Program-made: the position numbers and the translations under genes | Assembly (NCBI RefSeq): GCF_013394855.1 | Contig: NZ_JABMLK010000001.1 | Location: 744,001 to 808,000 of the forward strand | Length of the DNA: 64,000 nucleotides | Source: Limnobaculum xujianqingii | Lineage (GTDB): Bacteria; Pseudomonadota; Gammaproteobacteria; Enterobacterales; Enterobacteriaceae | Direction: 5' to 3' | Notes under the pieces: model-generated | What the model was told of the DNA's origin: nothing | Databases searched by the model: none | The model's input: the letters and a program-made list of their open reading frames with translations, nothing else | Shown here: positions 38,261 to 48,579 of the stretch, one piece after another | How positions within the stretch are numbered: position 1 is the first letter of the stretch | Layout: each line of letters opens with the position of its first letter

Positions 38261-41200
38261 ATGATTACTACCGATGGTAACAGTGCTGTTGCCTCCGTGG
38301 CGTATCGTTCCAACGAAGTTATCGCCATTTATCCTATTACACCCAGCTCAACCATGGCCGAACAGGCTAATGACTGGTCAGAGTATGGCACTAAAAACGT
38401 TTGGGGTGATGTTCCTCGCGTTATGGAAATGCAGTCCGAAGCCGGTGCTATCGCCACGGTACATGGCTCGTTGCAAACAGGAGCATTAGCTACCTCGTTT
38501 ACCTCATCGCAGGGATTGTTACTGATGATCCCAACCCTGTATAAACTGGCCGGTGAGCTGACCCCTTTTGTGCTGCATGTTGCAGCCAGAACCATTGCTA
38601 CCCATGCTCTGTCTATTTTTGGCGATCACTCTGATGTCATGGCAGTTCGTCAAACTGGCTGTGCAATGTTGTGCGCCAGCTCGGTACAGGAAGCCCAAGA
38701 CTTTGCTCTGATTTCACAAATGGCGACGCTAAACAGTCGGATTCCGTTTATTCATTTCTTTGACGGATTCCGTACCTCTCACGAAATTAATAAAATTGTT
38801 CCCATCAGTGATGACTGCATCCGCCAGCTATTACCAATGGAAATGATTAGTGCTCATCGTAAACGTGCATTAACACCAGATCACCCGGTGATCAGAGGGA
38901 CTTCAGCCAACCCGGATACTTACTTCCAGTGCCGGGAAGCCGCTAACCCATGGTATAACCAAACTTACCAGCACGTTGCCGATGCCATGCAAGCTTTTGA
39001 GCAACAAACTGGCCGTCACTATCAGCCGTTTGAATATTATGGTCATCCTCAGGCAGATCGCGTCATTATCCTGATGGGCTCTGCCTGCGGTACAACCGAA
39101 GAGACAATCGATACTTTACTAACCCGCGGCGAAAAAGTCGGCATGTTAAAAGTTAGACTGTATCGTCCTTTCTCAGCAGAACACTTGCTTGAACAACTAC
39201 CTCAAAGCGTAACCCGAATTGCCGTTCTCGATAGAACTAAAGAGCCTGGTGCGCTGGCTGAGCCACTCTATCTTGATATTATGACGGCGCTGGCAGAAGC
39301 TTTTTCCAGAGGTGAACGGGATACACTGCCACAGGTTATTGGTGGTCGTTATGGTTTGTCTTCTAAAGAGTTTGCACCAGAATGTGTACTGGCTATCTTC
39401 AAAGAGTTAACGCTGGAGAAACCGCGCCCGCGCTTTACTGTCGGTATTTTTGATGACATTACCGGCCTGTCATTACCGCTAAGTGATGATAGCATTCCTC
39501 AAAAAGCCTCTCTGGAAGCATTGTTCTTTGGACTGGGTAGCGATGGCACCGTTTCTGCTACCAAAAATAATATTAAGATTATTGGTAACGGTACCCCACT
39601 TCACGCTCAAGGCTACTTTGTTTACGACTCCAAAAAAGCCGGTGGTTTGACCGTTTCTCATTTGAGGGTTAGTGATTACCCAATACATTCTGCCTATCTT
39701 ATTTCTCAGGCTGATTTTATTGGCTGTCATCAAAATCAGTTTATTGATAAATACCAAATGGTCGAAAAACTGAAACCCAACGGTACCTTCTTGCTGAATA
39801 CCCCCTATAGCAAAGATGAGATCTGGCAGCGTTTGCCACAAGACGTTCAGGCGTTATTGCATCAGCGTAAAGCTCGTCTGTTTATTATTAATGCGGCGAA
39901 AATTGCCAGAGAATGCCATCTGGCTAACCGAATCAACACTGTTATGCAGATGGCGTTTTTCCATCTGACTCAAATTATTCCTGGTGATGTTGCACTGCAA
40001 CAGCTACGAGACGCTATTGCTAAAAGCTATAGCGCCAAAGGTCAGGATATTGTTGAAAATAACTGGCAGGCATTAGACGCCACTATCAGTGCGCTGGAAG
40101 AGATTCCTTTACAAGCGATTAATCCACAAAGCCCAATGCGCCCTCCGGTGGTTTCCGACAGCGCTCCGGACTTTGTTAAAACGGTAACCGCAGCGATGCT
40201 GGCCGGTTTGGGAGATGCACTACCGGTTTCAGCCTTCCCGCCGGATGGTACCTGGCCTTCAGGCACTACCCGCTGGGAAAAACGCAATATTGCAGAAGAG
40301 ATCCCAATTTGGGAGGCTCCGCTATGTACCCAGTGTAACCACTGTGTTGCGGCCTGCCCTCACTCTGCAATTCGGGCCAAAGTCATTTCACCAGAAGCTT
40401 TTGCTGACGCGCCTGACGACCTGCAATCATTAGACGTTAAGTCAAAAGATATGCGCGGGCAGAAATATGTTCTGCAAGTTGCTCCGGAAGACTGTACCGG
40501 CTGTAACCTGTGCGTAGAGGTATGCCCGGCTAAAGATCGCCAAAACCCAGAGATTAAAGCGATTAATATGAAGTCTCGCCTGGATAATCTTGAGGTTGAA
40601 AAACGCCACTATGATTACTTCCTGCAGCTACCAGAAATTGATAAGAGCAAAATTGAGCGTATCGATATTCGGACTTCTCAATTAATTACTCCACTATTTG
40701 AATATTCCGGAGCCTGCTCCGGATGTGGTGAAACGCCATATATTAAATTGTTAACTCAGCTGTATGGCGATCGGCTGCTTATAGCCAATGCTACCGGTTG
40801 TTCATCCATTTATGGCGGTAACCTGCCAAGTACACCATATACTACCAATGCTGATGGTCGAGGCCCGGCATGGGCTAACTCACTGTTTGAAGATAACGCA
40901 GAGTTTGGCCTTGGTTTCCGCCTGACGGTCGATCAACATCGCGAGCGAACTTTACGTCTGATAAATCAGTTGGCACCACAGTTACCCGGTGAGCTAATTG
41001 CCGAACTTCAAGCTTCTGAAACCAGCGTAGAACAGCGCCGTGAACAAATTGTACAGTTACGAACACTGCTGGCAGGTATCGACTCACCGGAAGCGAAAGA
41101 ATTAGCCGAATGTGTCGATTATCTGGTAGATAAATCTATCTGGCTGATTGGTGGCGATGGCTGGGCGTATGATATTGGATTTGGTGGTCTCGACCACGTC

Positions 41201-41803
41201 ATGAGCCTGTCGGAAAACGTTAATATTCTGGTGCTGGATACGCAATGTTATTCCAATACCGGTGGTCAACAATCTAAAGCAACACCTATCGGTGCCGTCA
41301 CCAAATTTGCTGAACGTGGTAAACGTAAAGGACGTAAAGACCTTGGTGTAAGTATCATGATGTATGGTCATGTATATGTAGCCCAAATATCTTTAGGCGC
41401 ACAATTAAACCAAACGGTTAAAGCAATTCAGGAAGCTGAAGCTTATCCGGGGCCATCATTGATCATTGCTTACAGCCCGTGTGAGGAACATGGTTACGAT
41501 CTGGCATTTAGCCACGACCAGATGAAGCAGTTAACTACCGCTGGTTTCTGGCCGCTATATCGTTTCGATCCTCGTCGGGTTGAAGAAGACAAACCCGGTT
41601 TAACTATTGATTCCCGTCCACCGTCTGATGGTCTGGCATCGGCTCTGTTAAAAGAGCAACGTTTCCGCCGTTTGAATACTATGGAACCAGATGTCGCCTC
41701 AGCCTTACACATTCAGGCTGAAAAAGATGTTCAGAGTCGTTATAACTTACTAAGCCTGTTAGCAGGAAAAACAGTAGAAAAAACGGAATCTGAACCATCA
41801 TAA
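38261..41803 (+). CDS. nifJ: Pyruvate:ferredoxin (flavodoxin) oxidoreductase
   Basis: 1180 residues (E. coli YdbK 1174), all domains in one chain: pyruvate-binding N-terminal domain ('AIYPITPSSTMAEQAN'), domain II, gamma domain ('GLGSDGTVSATKNN'), a two-cluster ferredoxin domain ('CTQCNHCVAACP' about 689 and 'CTGCNLCVEVCP' about 745), the 'GACSGCGETPY' cluster and TPP-binding 'GDGWAYDIGFGG' (about 965). Makes acetyl-CoA and CO2 from pyruvate, reducing flavodoxin or ferredoxin, under anaerobic or oxidative stress conditions. AAAGGT lies 11 nt before the ATG. Confidence 0.96.
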   Translation: MITTDGNSAVASVAYRSNEVIAIYPITPSSTMAEQANDWSEYGTKNVWGDVPRVMEMQSEAGAIATVHGSLQTGALATSFTSSQGLLLMIPTLYKLAGELTPFVLHVAARTIATHALSIFGDHSDVMAVRQTGCAMLCASSVQEAQDFALISQMATLNSRIPFIHFFDGFRTSHEINKIVPISDDCIRQLLPMEMISAHRKRALTPDHPVIRGTSANPDTYFQCREAANPWYNQTYQHVADAMQAFEQQTGRHYQPFEYYGHPQADRVIILMGSACGTTEETIDTLLTRGEKVGMLKVRLYRPFSAEHLLEQLPQSVTRIAVLDRTKEPGALAEPLYLDIMTALAEAFSRGERDTLPQVIGGRYGLSSKEFAPECVLAIFKELTLEKPRPRFTVGIFDDITGLSLPLSDDSIPQKASLEALFFGLGSDGTVSATKNNIKIIGNGTPLHAQGYFVYDSKKAGGLTVSHLRVSDYPIHSAYLISQADFIGCHQNQFIDKYQMVEKLKPNGTFLLNTPYSKDEIWQRLPQDVQALLHQRKARLFIINAAKIARECHLANRINTVMQMAFFHLTQIIPGDVALQQLRDAIAKSYSAKGQDIVENNWQALDATISALEEIPLQAINPQSPMRPPVVSDSAPDFVKTVTAAMLAGLGDALPVSAFPPDGTWPSGTTRWEKRNIAEEIPIWEAPLCTQCNHCVAACPHSAIRAKVISPEAFADAPDDLQSLDVKSKDMRGQKYVLQVAPEDCTGCNLCVEVCPAKDRQNPEIKAINMKSRLDNLEVEKRHYDYFLQLPEIDKSKIERIDIRTSQLITPLFEYSGACSGCGETPYIKLLTQLYGDRLLIANATGCSSIYGGNLPSTPYTTNADGRGPAWANSLFEDNAEFGLGFRLTVDQHRERTLRLINQLAPQLPGELIAELQASETSVEQRREQIVQLRTLLAGIDSPEAKELAECVDYLVDKSIWLIGGDGWAYDIGFGGLDHVMSLSENVNILVLDTQCYSNTGGQQSKATPIGAVTKFAERGKRKGRKDLGVSIMMYGHVYVAQISLGAQLNQTVKAIQEAEAYPGPSLIIAYSPCEEHGYDLAFSHDQMKQLTTAGFWPLYRFDPRRVEEDKPGLTIDSRPPSDGLASALLKEQRFRRLNTMEPDVASALHIQAEKDVQSRYNLLSLLAGKTVEKTESEPS

Positions 41804-41834
41804 ATAAACGGTAATAACCGATAATATAAAAAAT

Positions 41835-41866
41835 AAAGCACCCTCATCAGGTGCTTTATTTTTTAT
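41835..41866 (+). terminator. nifJ terminator
   Basis: AAAGCACC, 7 nt loop, GGTGCTTT then ATTTTTTATT. Confidence 0.88.
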
Positions 41867-41968
41867 TAATTAAGTAAATAAAAGTTTATTTAAGAGTACC
41901 GTCTTATTTTCAATAAAAAGATAATACCATCTTAATATTCTAAATCTATCACTCAATAATAAGAAGAA

Positions 41969-42244
41969 TTAACTTATTCCTTCAGCGGTTTTCAAATAAC
42001 GCATCACTGTGTTCAATCCCACTTTCAGCGTTCGGCTGGTCTGTCGTATTCCCGCACCTTGAGAGGCCATTTCAATAATCTTTTCTTTCATTCCTGGCTG
42101 ATGAGCTCGGTACAAATAAGACAGCTGAAATGTTCTTCTGCAGCTATTACAATAGTAACGCGGATAACCACCTCGCCCTTTACCATGTTTTCTAACCGGT
42201 TTTGTCTCATTGCAATGGCGGCATGCGACTTCAATAGTGACCAT
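41969..42244 (-). CDS. Solitary IS1 InsA-like protein
   Basis: 91 residues, exactly the length of IS1 InsA. The N-terminal zinc ribbon is intact ('CRHCNETKPVRKHGKGRGG', then 'YYCNSCRRTFQLSY') and the C-terminal helix-turn-helix is present ('GAGIRQTSRTLKVGLNTVMR'). No InsB transposase follows, the A6C slippage site used to make InsAB is absent near the end, and I see no IS1 terminal repeats. A strong AAGGAGATGG site precedes the ATG. Could be a degraded IS1, or a retained DNA-binding protein; InsA alone is a repressor in IS1. Confidence 0.75.
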   Translation of the reverse strand: MVTIEVACRHCNETKPVRKHGKGRGGYPRYYCNSCRRTFQLSYLYRAHQPGMKEKIIEMASQGAGIRQTSRTLKVGLNTVMRYLKTAEGIS

Positions 42245-42748
42245 TTTCCATCTCCTTTTGGACCCAAAAACATCAAATAAGTAATCATGACAGTGATAAT
42301 TTCGGAATATTATTAACTACTTTGTTTCTATAACACTCTAATCAGAAATGAATTAAGTGTTTATATGCTACTTAACCACCTCAATATTATTCAGAATAGT
42401 CACAATACTAATTAATCAGCGTAATTCTTATGTTGGTATACCTGTTCGATTCTAATATATATTTTTCGATTACATCACTGGTATAATTGACAGTTCTGCA
42501 TAAGATAATTTCATAATCGTTTTATAAATTAACTTATTTGAATCGAATTTTTGGTAACAACCCGAACCAAGCCTAACCATTTTGAGTTAGTTTTGGTTGC
42601 TTTCTTACCACTACTGTCGATTTCAGCCGCTACCGAAGCGTATTCTTCTACTGACAACACTCTCAATAATCCGTACCATACACCTCCACGATTTCCCGGC
42701 AGGTCGTCCCTGCTAACAGGCAACAATCAGGCAGACAGAGTTACCGCT
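42245..42748. other. Region between the InsA-like gene and ttcA
   Basis: About 500 bp. The ttcA frame is open from 42551 but the added 66 residues do not match TtcA proteins. The rest is AT-rich with no recognisable gene or IS end. Confidence 0.5.
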
Positions 42749-43672
42749 ATGAGCACAACAGCAGCGCTGAACCAGAAAGAACAATACAATCTGAATAAAC
42801 TGCATAAACGTTTACGTCGCAACGTTGGTGAAGCAATCGCAGATTTTTCGATGATTGAAGATGGCGATCGGATCATGGTTTGCCTTTCCGGTGGAAAAGA
42901 CAGTTACACCATGCTGGATATTCTGCAAAATTTGCAGCGCAGCGCACCGGTCAATTTCGAGCTGATTGCCGTTAATCTGGATCAAAAGCAGCCGGGATTT
43001 CCTGAACATGTACTACCAGAATATTTAAATACGCTGGGTATTGAGTACAAAATTGTTGAAGAAAATACTTACGGTATCGTGAAAGATAAAATACCCGAGG
43101 GTAAAACCACTTGCTCGCTTTGCTCTCGCCTGCGTCGCGGTATTCTTTACCGTACGGCAACCGAGTTGGGCGCAACTAAAATTGCGCTGGGTCATCACCG
43201 CGACGATATTCTGCAAACGCTGTTCTTAAATATGTTCTACGGCGGCAAACTAAAAGGGATGCCGCCAAAACTCATCAGTGATGACGGCAAACATATTGTT
43301 ATTCGTCCACTGGCTTACTGTCGTGAAAAAGATATTGAGCGTTATGCCGAGGCGAAAGCTTTCCCGATCATTCCCTGCAATCTCTGCGGTTCACAACCTA
43401 ATCTGCAACGTCAGGTGATTAAAGATATGCTGAGAGACTGGGATCGCCGTTATCCAGGCAGGATTGAGACTATGTTCAGCGCGATGCAAAACGTTGTGCC
43501 ATCTCACCTGTGCGATCGTGAGCTGTTTGACTTCACGGCTATTCAACAAGGTATGGACGTGGTTAACGGCGGCGATTTGGCGTTTGACCGGGAAGAGTTC
43601 CCGCTACAGCCGGCTGGTTTTGTACCGGATGAAAATGAAGATTTAGGGATTAATGTTGTTGAGGTTAAGTAA
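42749..43672 (+). CDS. ttcA: tRNA 2-thiocytidine biosynthesis protein TtcA
   Basis: 307 residues from ATG 42749, where similarity to E. coli TtcA (311 aa) begins ('[19 protein letters not shown]'). PP-loop ATPase motif '[12 protein letters not shown]', the CxxC pair in '[12 protein letters not shown]' and the third Cys region '[15 protein letters not shown]'; these bind a [4Fe-4S] cluster. Thiolates cytidine 32 of certain tRNAs. The RBS is weak. Convergent with zntB. Confidence 0.95.
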   Translation: MSTTAALNQKEQYNLNKLHKRLRRNVGEAIADFSMIEDGDRIMVCLSGGKDSYTMLDILQNLQRSAPVNFELIAVNLDQKQPGFPEHVLPEYLNTLGIEYKIVEENTYGIVKDKIPEGKTTCSLCSRLRRGILYRTATELGATKIALGHHRDDILQTLFLNMFYGGKLKGMPPKLISDDGKHIVIRPLAYCREKDIERYAEAKAFPIIPCNLCGSQPNLQRQVIKDMLRDWDRRYPGRIETMFSAMQNVVPSHLCDRELFDFTAIQQGMDVVNGGDLAFDREEFPLQPAGFVPDENEDLGINVVEVK

Positions 43673-43713
43673 GTCATTATCGTTAAGATCGGCAAATAAC
43701 CTCGACCAATAAT

Positions 43714-43746
43714 AATTCAGCCCCAACCTTTATTTGGGGCTGAATT
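43714..43746. terminator. Bidirectional terminator between ttcA and zntB
   Basis: AATTCAGCCCC and GGGGCTGAATT, a perfect 11 bp stem, ending 9 nt from the zntB stop. Confidence 0.85.
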
Positions 43747-43755
43747 ATAAAATAT

Positions 43756-44748
43756 CTACAACCACTTACTCTTCTTAAGCCACCATAATATTCCACCGCC
43801 AACAACCGCCAGACAGGTGCAGAAGATGGCAAAGGCATGCTCTTTACCGCCACCAGGAATTCCCCCCAGATTTACGCCAAACAGCCCGGTAAGAAAAGTT
43901 GCAGGTAAGAACAGCATCGCCATTAGCGACATAGTATAAGTGCGGCGGTTCATGGCATCGGCCAATTGAGAGTTAAGTTCATCAACCACCACTGCGGTAC
44001 GTGCAATCGTTGCGTCCAGATCGTCCAGGCCACGGCCCAGTCGGTCGGCAATATCCTGCATCCGATGGCGATCTTCATTACTCATCCACGGCAGTCGCTC
44101 ACTGGCCAGTCGGGAAAAGACATCTCGCTGAGGCATCAGGTGACGACGTAGCACAATCAGTTGTTTGCGGATAAGCGCAATAACGCCACGCTCTGGCACC
44201 TCTTTGTCCAGTAAGCCATCTTCCAGTTCGATTACCCGCCCGTGAATATCATCAATAAAATCGCTAACCTGATCGGTCAGAAGATCCAGAATTTCCACCA
44301 GCCAGTTTCCACTATGTGATGGCCCGGTACCTTTTTTTAATTCATTTACCACTTCATCTACCGCATGAATCGGCCGATGACGACTGGAAATAATCAAGCT
44401 ATCGGTAATAAATACTCTTAACGTCACCAACGGATCGGGAACTGACTCACTATTCAGATTAATGCTGCGAAGAATAATTAATGTTCCATCCCCCTGGCGG
44501 GCAACTCTTGGGCGACAGCTTTCTCCGGACAGAGCCTCTTTAAAGCTCTCTGGCAATAGTGGTGTTTCATTCAACCAGTTAAGGCTTTCTGGCTGTTCGT
44601 AGTCTATGTGTATCCAGCAAGGCTGTGTCGCAGTTGCTTCCGTCTTATCCGTAACCGGCAATATACCGCCCTTGCCATCTAACTGATAAGCATGAATCTC
44701 CTGCGGGACCTCTAATTGTTCACCGCTTATCTTATCCACATCAATCAC
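43756..44748 (-). CDS. zntB: Zinc transporter ZntB (CorA family)
   Basis: 330 residues (E. coli 327). Large cytoplasmic N-terminal funnel domain, a long helix, and two C-terminal membrane helices with the pore signature 'FLTGLFGVNLGGIPGG' (GVN as in E. coli ZntB rather than GMN of CorA). Mediates zinc transport coupled to protons. Downstream of the menI-ydiJ pair on the same strand, 45 nt after menI's stop-distal boundary. Confidence 0.95.
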   Translation of the reverse strand: MIDVDKISGEQLEVPQEIHAYQLDGKGGILPVTDKTEATATQPCWIHIDYEQPESLNWLNETPLLPESFKEALSGESCRPRVARQGDGTLIILRSINLNSESVPDPLVTLRVFITDSLIISSRHRPIHAVDEVVNELKKGTGPSHSGNWLVEILDLLTDQVSDFIDDIHGRVIELEDGLLDKEVPERGVIALIRKQLIVLRRHLMPQRDVFSRLASERLPWMSNEDRHRMQDIADRLGRGLDDLDATIARTAVVVDELNSQLADAMNRRTYTMSLMAMLFLPATFLTGLFGVNLGGIPGGGKEHAFAIFCTCLAVVGGGILWWLKKSKWL

Positions 44749-44793
44749 CTATACAACATAACCGGGTATCCTCGTCATAATGAACGCCAGTCA

Positions 44794-45216
44794 CTAACGT
44801 AATTTCTTATCCAGAACCGCCGTAGTTAATCTGGAAATACAGCAAAGCCTGTCCGCATCATCATAAATTTTAATTTCCCACACCTGATGGCTGCGGCCTA
44901 AATGAATGGCCGTACATACTCCACGAACCGTTCCCTGCTTTGCCGCTCGAATGTGGTTTGCATTAATATCAATACCGACTACCTGCGCCTCTCCCTCACA
45001 GCACAGATAACCCGCAACAGAACCCAGCGTCTCGGCCAGTACCACTGAAGCTCCGCCATGCAGCAAGCCAAAAGGTTGAACGGTACGCTGATCCACCGGC
45101 ATTGTCGCTTCCAGGCTATTTTCTGTTTGCGCCGTGTAGACAATGCCGACATGCTCGATCATGGTTCCTTTTGACATCTGGTTCAGTTCTTCCAGCGTCT
45201 TATGACGTTTCCACAT
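44794..45216 (-). CDS. menI: 1,4-dihydroxy-2-naphthoyl-CoA hydrolase (hotdog thioesterase)
   Basis: 140 residues from the ATG at 45216, where E. coli MenI/YdiI begins (MWKR..); AGGG lies 11 nt before. An upstream in-frame start at 45258 would overlap ydiJ. Hotdog fold with 'QPFGLLHGGASVVLAETLGS' (catalytic Glu) and 'GIDINANHIRAAKQG'. Releases CoA in menaquinone synthesis. Likely cotranscribed with ydiJ, as in E. coli. Confidence 0.92.
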   Translation of the reverse strand: MWKRHKTLEELNQMSKGTMIEHVGIVYTAQTENSLEATMPVDQRTVQPFGLLHGGASVVLAETLGSVAGYLCCEGEAQVVGIDINANHIRAAKQGTVRGVCTAIHLGRSHQVWEIKIYDDADRLCCISRLTTAVLDKKLR

Positions 45217-45244
45217 ATATTTGCTTACCCTAATTAATTGTTCA

Positions 45245-48200
45245 TCACACCAGCTCAAGCAATGCCTGAAGCGGATGTTTCAATACTACATGACTAAAAC
45301 GTTTAACCTGACTACGACATGAATACCCGGTAGCCAGACAACGGCTGGCATCTTTACCTTCCAGCGCTTTTTGCCATGATAAAGCATAGATACCGGCAGA
45401 ATTATTCAAGTTATCTGCTTCATGACCATAGGTTCCCGCCATACCGCAGCAGCCAAGGCTCACATTATTTAATTTAGCGCCAAAGTGACTAAACAACTCT
45501 TGCCACTGTTTGCCACTGGCTGGCAGTGCCGTACTTTCAGTACAATGACTAAACAAATACCAGGGAGCCTGTTCCGTACTTTTCGACGGAAACTGTGTCA
45601 GGTTAGCATTCAGCCATTCATGCACCAACTGGACTTTAAAATCGCCCCGTTTCTCACCTAATATCTGGTTATACTCATCGCGATAACACAACACCAGAGC
45701 CGGGTCGACACCCACCATCGGTATACCCAGTTTAGCCACCCGGTTCAACATATCCGCCGTTCGCTGGGCTGTTTTGGCAAACTGCCGCAGAAAACCTTTT
45801 ATATGCTGCGCTTTGCCATTTGGGCTAAAGGGTAACAGCACTGGTTTTAGCCCAAGTTTCTCAATCAGGTGAATAAAATCCGCCACTACTTTGGCATCGT
45901 AATAACTGGTAAAGGGATCCTGAACCACTAAAACGTATTGTTGTTTGCTCTGGCTATCAATTCCTTCCAGTTGTTCCAGCGTCATAGTGCAGGCCTGATG
46001 CCCTTGCAAATGCTGTTTCAACGTTGGGGAAGAGAGCAACGGCAGATTTACCATACCTATACTTTTGGCTCCCAGCGATTGAACCCATGATTGGCGAACA
46101 AAGAAGTTAAACAGCTGCGGTGCTTTTGCCATCACTGGCGCATAGTTTTCTACTGATGCAACAATATAATCCCGAGCCGGACGGAAGTAACGCGTGTGAT
46201 ATAGCTGCAGGAAGCGGGAACGAAATGCCGGAACATCAATCTTTATTGGGCATTGAGTGGAACAGGCCTTACAGGCCAGACAGCCTGCCATAGACTGCTT
46301 AACTTTATGAGAGAAGTCATATTCTCCCTGACGTTGACGCAGGCTGTTTTTAGTCTTATCTAACAAACTGCGCCAGCTTAAACGTTGCTCAGCCAGTTGA
46401 TTCTCAAGTTCCAGTGGATCAACACCCTCTTCAGCCAATAAGCGCAACCACTCCCGCACCAGTGTTGCCCGACCTTTAGGTGAATGTACCCGATTAGCAC
46501 TGACTTTCATTGAAGGACACATTGGACTGTTTGCATCAAAGTTAAAACACAGACCGTTGCCGTTACACTCCATTGCGCCTTTAAAGGAAGTTCTGACTGC
46601 CAGCGGAATACGGCGATCAAAAGTACCGCGTTTTACCGCGTCGACTTTATAAAGGGTATCTTCCCGCCCTATTGGTGGACAGATCTTGCCCGGATTCAGG
46701 CGATTGTCCGGGTCAAACACCGCCTTAATGCGACGCAGTTCTTCATACAGTTCCGGCCCAAAAAAATCCGGGCTATATTCAGCGCGAAATCCTTTACCAT
46801 GTTCTCCCCATAACAAGCCACCGTATTTAGCTGTCAGCGCCACAATTTGGTCAGAGAGCTGCTTCATTAACAGCTCCTGTTGAGGGTCGCACATATCCAG
46901 CGCTGGACGAACGTGCAGAACCCCGGCATCAACGTGACCAAACATGCCGTAAGCCAGATTATGGCTATCCAGCAATGCGCGAAACTCTGAAATATAGTCG
47001 GCCAGATGCTGTGGTGGTACACAGGTATCTTCAGCAAACGGAATGGGTTTAGCTAAACCTTTGGCATTGCCCAACAGGCCTACTGCTTTTTTACGCATGG
47101 CATAGATACGTTCAATATCCGCTAAATCGCTACATAGCTGATAGCCAATGACGCCAGCTTCACCTTTTTCCATCAATTGATCCAGTCGGGAGCAGAGAAA
47201 CTCAGCCTGATGATTTATCAGTTCAGGATCCTGACCGGCAAACTCAACAATATTCAGCCCCTGCATATCTTTACCCGGTACATCGGTAATCAGATTTTTT
47301 ACTGACTCCCAGACAATATCTTCCCGCGCCAGATTAAAAACTTTAGAGTCTACCGTCTCCACCGATAGCGCATTCGCCTCAACCATTAGCGGCGCATTTC
47401 TTAACGCAGAATCAAAGCTGTCATACTTAATATTGACCAGTCGGCGCAATGCCGGTAATGGTGTGATATTCAGTCTGGCTTCAGTAATAAATGCCAGCGA
47501 ACCTTCAGAACCAGTCAAAATGCGCGAAAGGTCAAACGTTTGCAGGTCATCGCTAAAAACATGCCTGAGGTCATAGCCGGTGAGAAAGCGGTTTAGTTTG
47601 GGAAATTTGTCGATAATAAGCTGGCGCTGCTGACGGCATCGCTCCAGCACCGTATGGTAAACCTGTCCCGCCGCCGTTTGTTGTGACGCCAGTTGTTCCG
47701 CCAGCGCTACCGGCATGGCGTGCGTGTCTAATAATTCTCCGTTAAGCAGAACGCTTCTTAAACCCAAAACATGGTCGGAGGTTTTTCCATACACCAGAGA
47801 GCCCTGTCCGGATGCATCGGTATTGATCATCCCTCCCAGCGTTGCCCGGTTACTGGTTGACAGTTCTGGCGAGAAAAAGTAGCCATGAGGTTTCAGATAT
47901 TGATTCAGCTGATCTTTAACCACACCCGCCTCAACGCGAACCCACCCTTGTTCTAAATTAAGCTCAAGAATACGATTCATATGGCGCGACATATCAACCA
48001 CGATGCCATCGTTGAGTGACTGCCCATTCGTGCCGGTACCACCGCCACGGGGGGTAAATTTGATAGAAGAAAAGTTGGCCTGTTGTCCGGTACGGGCAAT
48101 CAATAGCACATCGGCAGTAGAGCGAGGAAACACGATAGCCTGTGGCAACATCTGATAGATGCTGTTATCCGTTGACATGCTAAGGCGGTCCGCATATTGC

Positions 48201-48304
48201 GTTGCGATATCACCACTGAAACCTGCCTGTTTTAAGGCGTCTAAATACTCCTGAACCGGTGATTCAACACCAGGTGCTTGCTTTAGCTGTGGAATCATTG
48301 CCAT
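45245..48304 (-). CDS. ydiJ: YdiJ, FAD and Fe-S D-2-hydroxyglutarate dehydrogenase
   Basis: 1019 residues (E. coli 1018). FAD-binding PCMH domain with 'FTPRGGGTGTNGQSLNDG', FAD-oxidase C domain ('GMFGHVDAGVLHVRPALDM'), [4Fe-4S] motif 'GCLACKACSTQCPIKID', and a C-terminal CCG-type domain ('GCCGMAGTYGHE'). E. coli YdiJ oxidises D-2-hydroxyglutarate to 2-oxoglutarate. A second Met at 48298 matches the E. coli start (MIPQ) and may be the true one. Confidence 0.94.
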   Translation of the reverse strand: MAMIPQLKQAPGVESPVQEYLDALKQAGFSGDIATQYADRLSMSTDNSIYQMLPQAIVFPRSTADVLLIARTGQQANFSSIKFTPRGGGTGTNGQSLNDGIVVDMSRHMNRILELNLEQGWVRVEAGVVKDQLNQYLKPHGYFFSPELSTSNRATLGGMINTDASGQGSLVYGKTSDHVLGLRSVLLNGELLDTHAMPVALAEQLASQQTAAGQVYHTVLERCRQQRQLIIDKFPKLNRFLTGYDLRHVFSDDLQTFDLSRILTGSEGSLAFITEARLNITPLPALRRLVNIKYDSFDSALRNAPLMVEANALSVETVDSKVFNLAREDIVWESVKNLITDVPGKDMQGLNIVEFAGQDPELINHQAEFLCSRLDQLMEKGEAGVIGYQLCSDLADIERIYAMRKKAVGLLGNAKGLAKPIPFAEDTCVPPQHLADYISEFRALLDSHNLAYGMFGHVDAGVLHVRPALDMCDPQQELLMKQLSDQIVALTAKYGGLLWGEHGKGFRAEYSPDFFGPELYEELRRIKAVFDPDNRLNPGKICPPIGREDTLYKVDAVKRGTFDRRIPLAVRTSFKGAMECNGNGLCFNFDANSPMCPSMKVSANRVHSPKGRATLVREWLRLLAEEGVDPLELENQLAEQRLSWRSLLDKTKNSLRQRQGEYDFSHKVKQSMAGCLACKACSTQCPIKIDVPAFRSRFLQLYHTRYFRPARDYIVASVENYAPVMAKAPQLFNFFVRQSWVQSLGAKSIGMVNLPLLSSPTLKQHLQGHQACTMTLEQLEGIDSQSKQQYVLVVQDPFTSYYDAKVVADFIHLIEKLGLKPVLLPFSPNGKAQHIKGFLRQFAKTAQRTADMLNRVAKLGIPMVGVDPALVLCYRDEYNQILGEKRGDFKVQLVHEWLNANLTQFPSKSTEQAPWYLFSHCTESTALPASGKQWQELFSHFGAKLNNVSLGCCGMAGTYGHEADNLNNSAGIYALSWQKALEGKDASRCLATGYSCRSQVKRFSHVVLKHPLQALLELV

Positions 48305-48579
48305 TAGTCTCTTTGCGTTATTTTTTATTTTATTATGTTCTAAACATTACCCAATCCAGCGAACTAAACTAGCATACTGCTTTATCGTTTGCGTAGCCCA
48401 TCTGTTAAATTTATCGTAACTCTTAGCGCTGTCTTCAAATGTTGATGAAAGGCTAACGGCTCATTAACATACTTTTGCCTGCGCTTACGCTTAAATGATA
48501 GTTATCAGTTTATTAATTAAAATAGCGCAACGGTTAGCTATACCCGATACTATAGCTTAGTTATTAACATCTCTATTTC

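Noticed and set aside
42551..42748. 66-residue N-terminal extension of TtcA
   Set aside because: TtcA similarity begins at 42749 and the extension reads like untranslated leader; it also overlaps an open frame on the other strand.
43673..43755. FnrS sRNA beside zntB
   Set aside because: E. coli has fnrS near zntB, but the gaps on both sides here are short and hold only a terminator.
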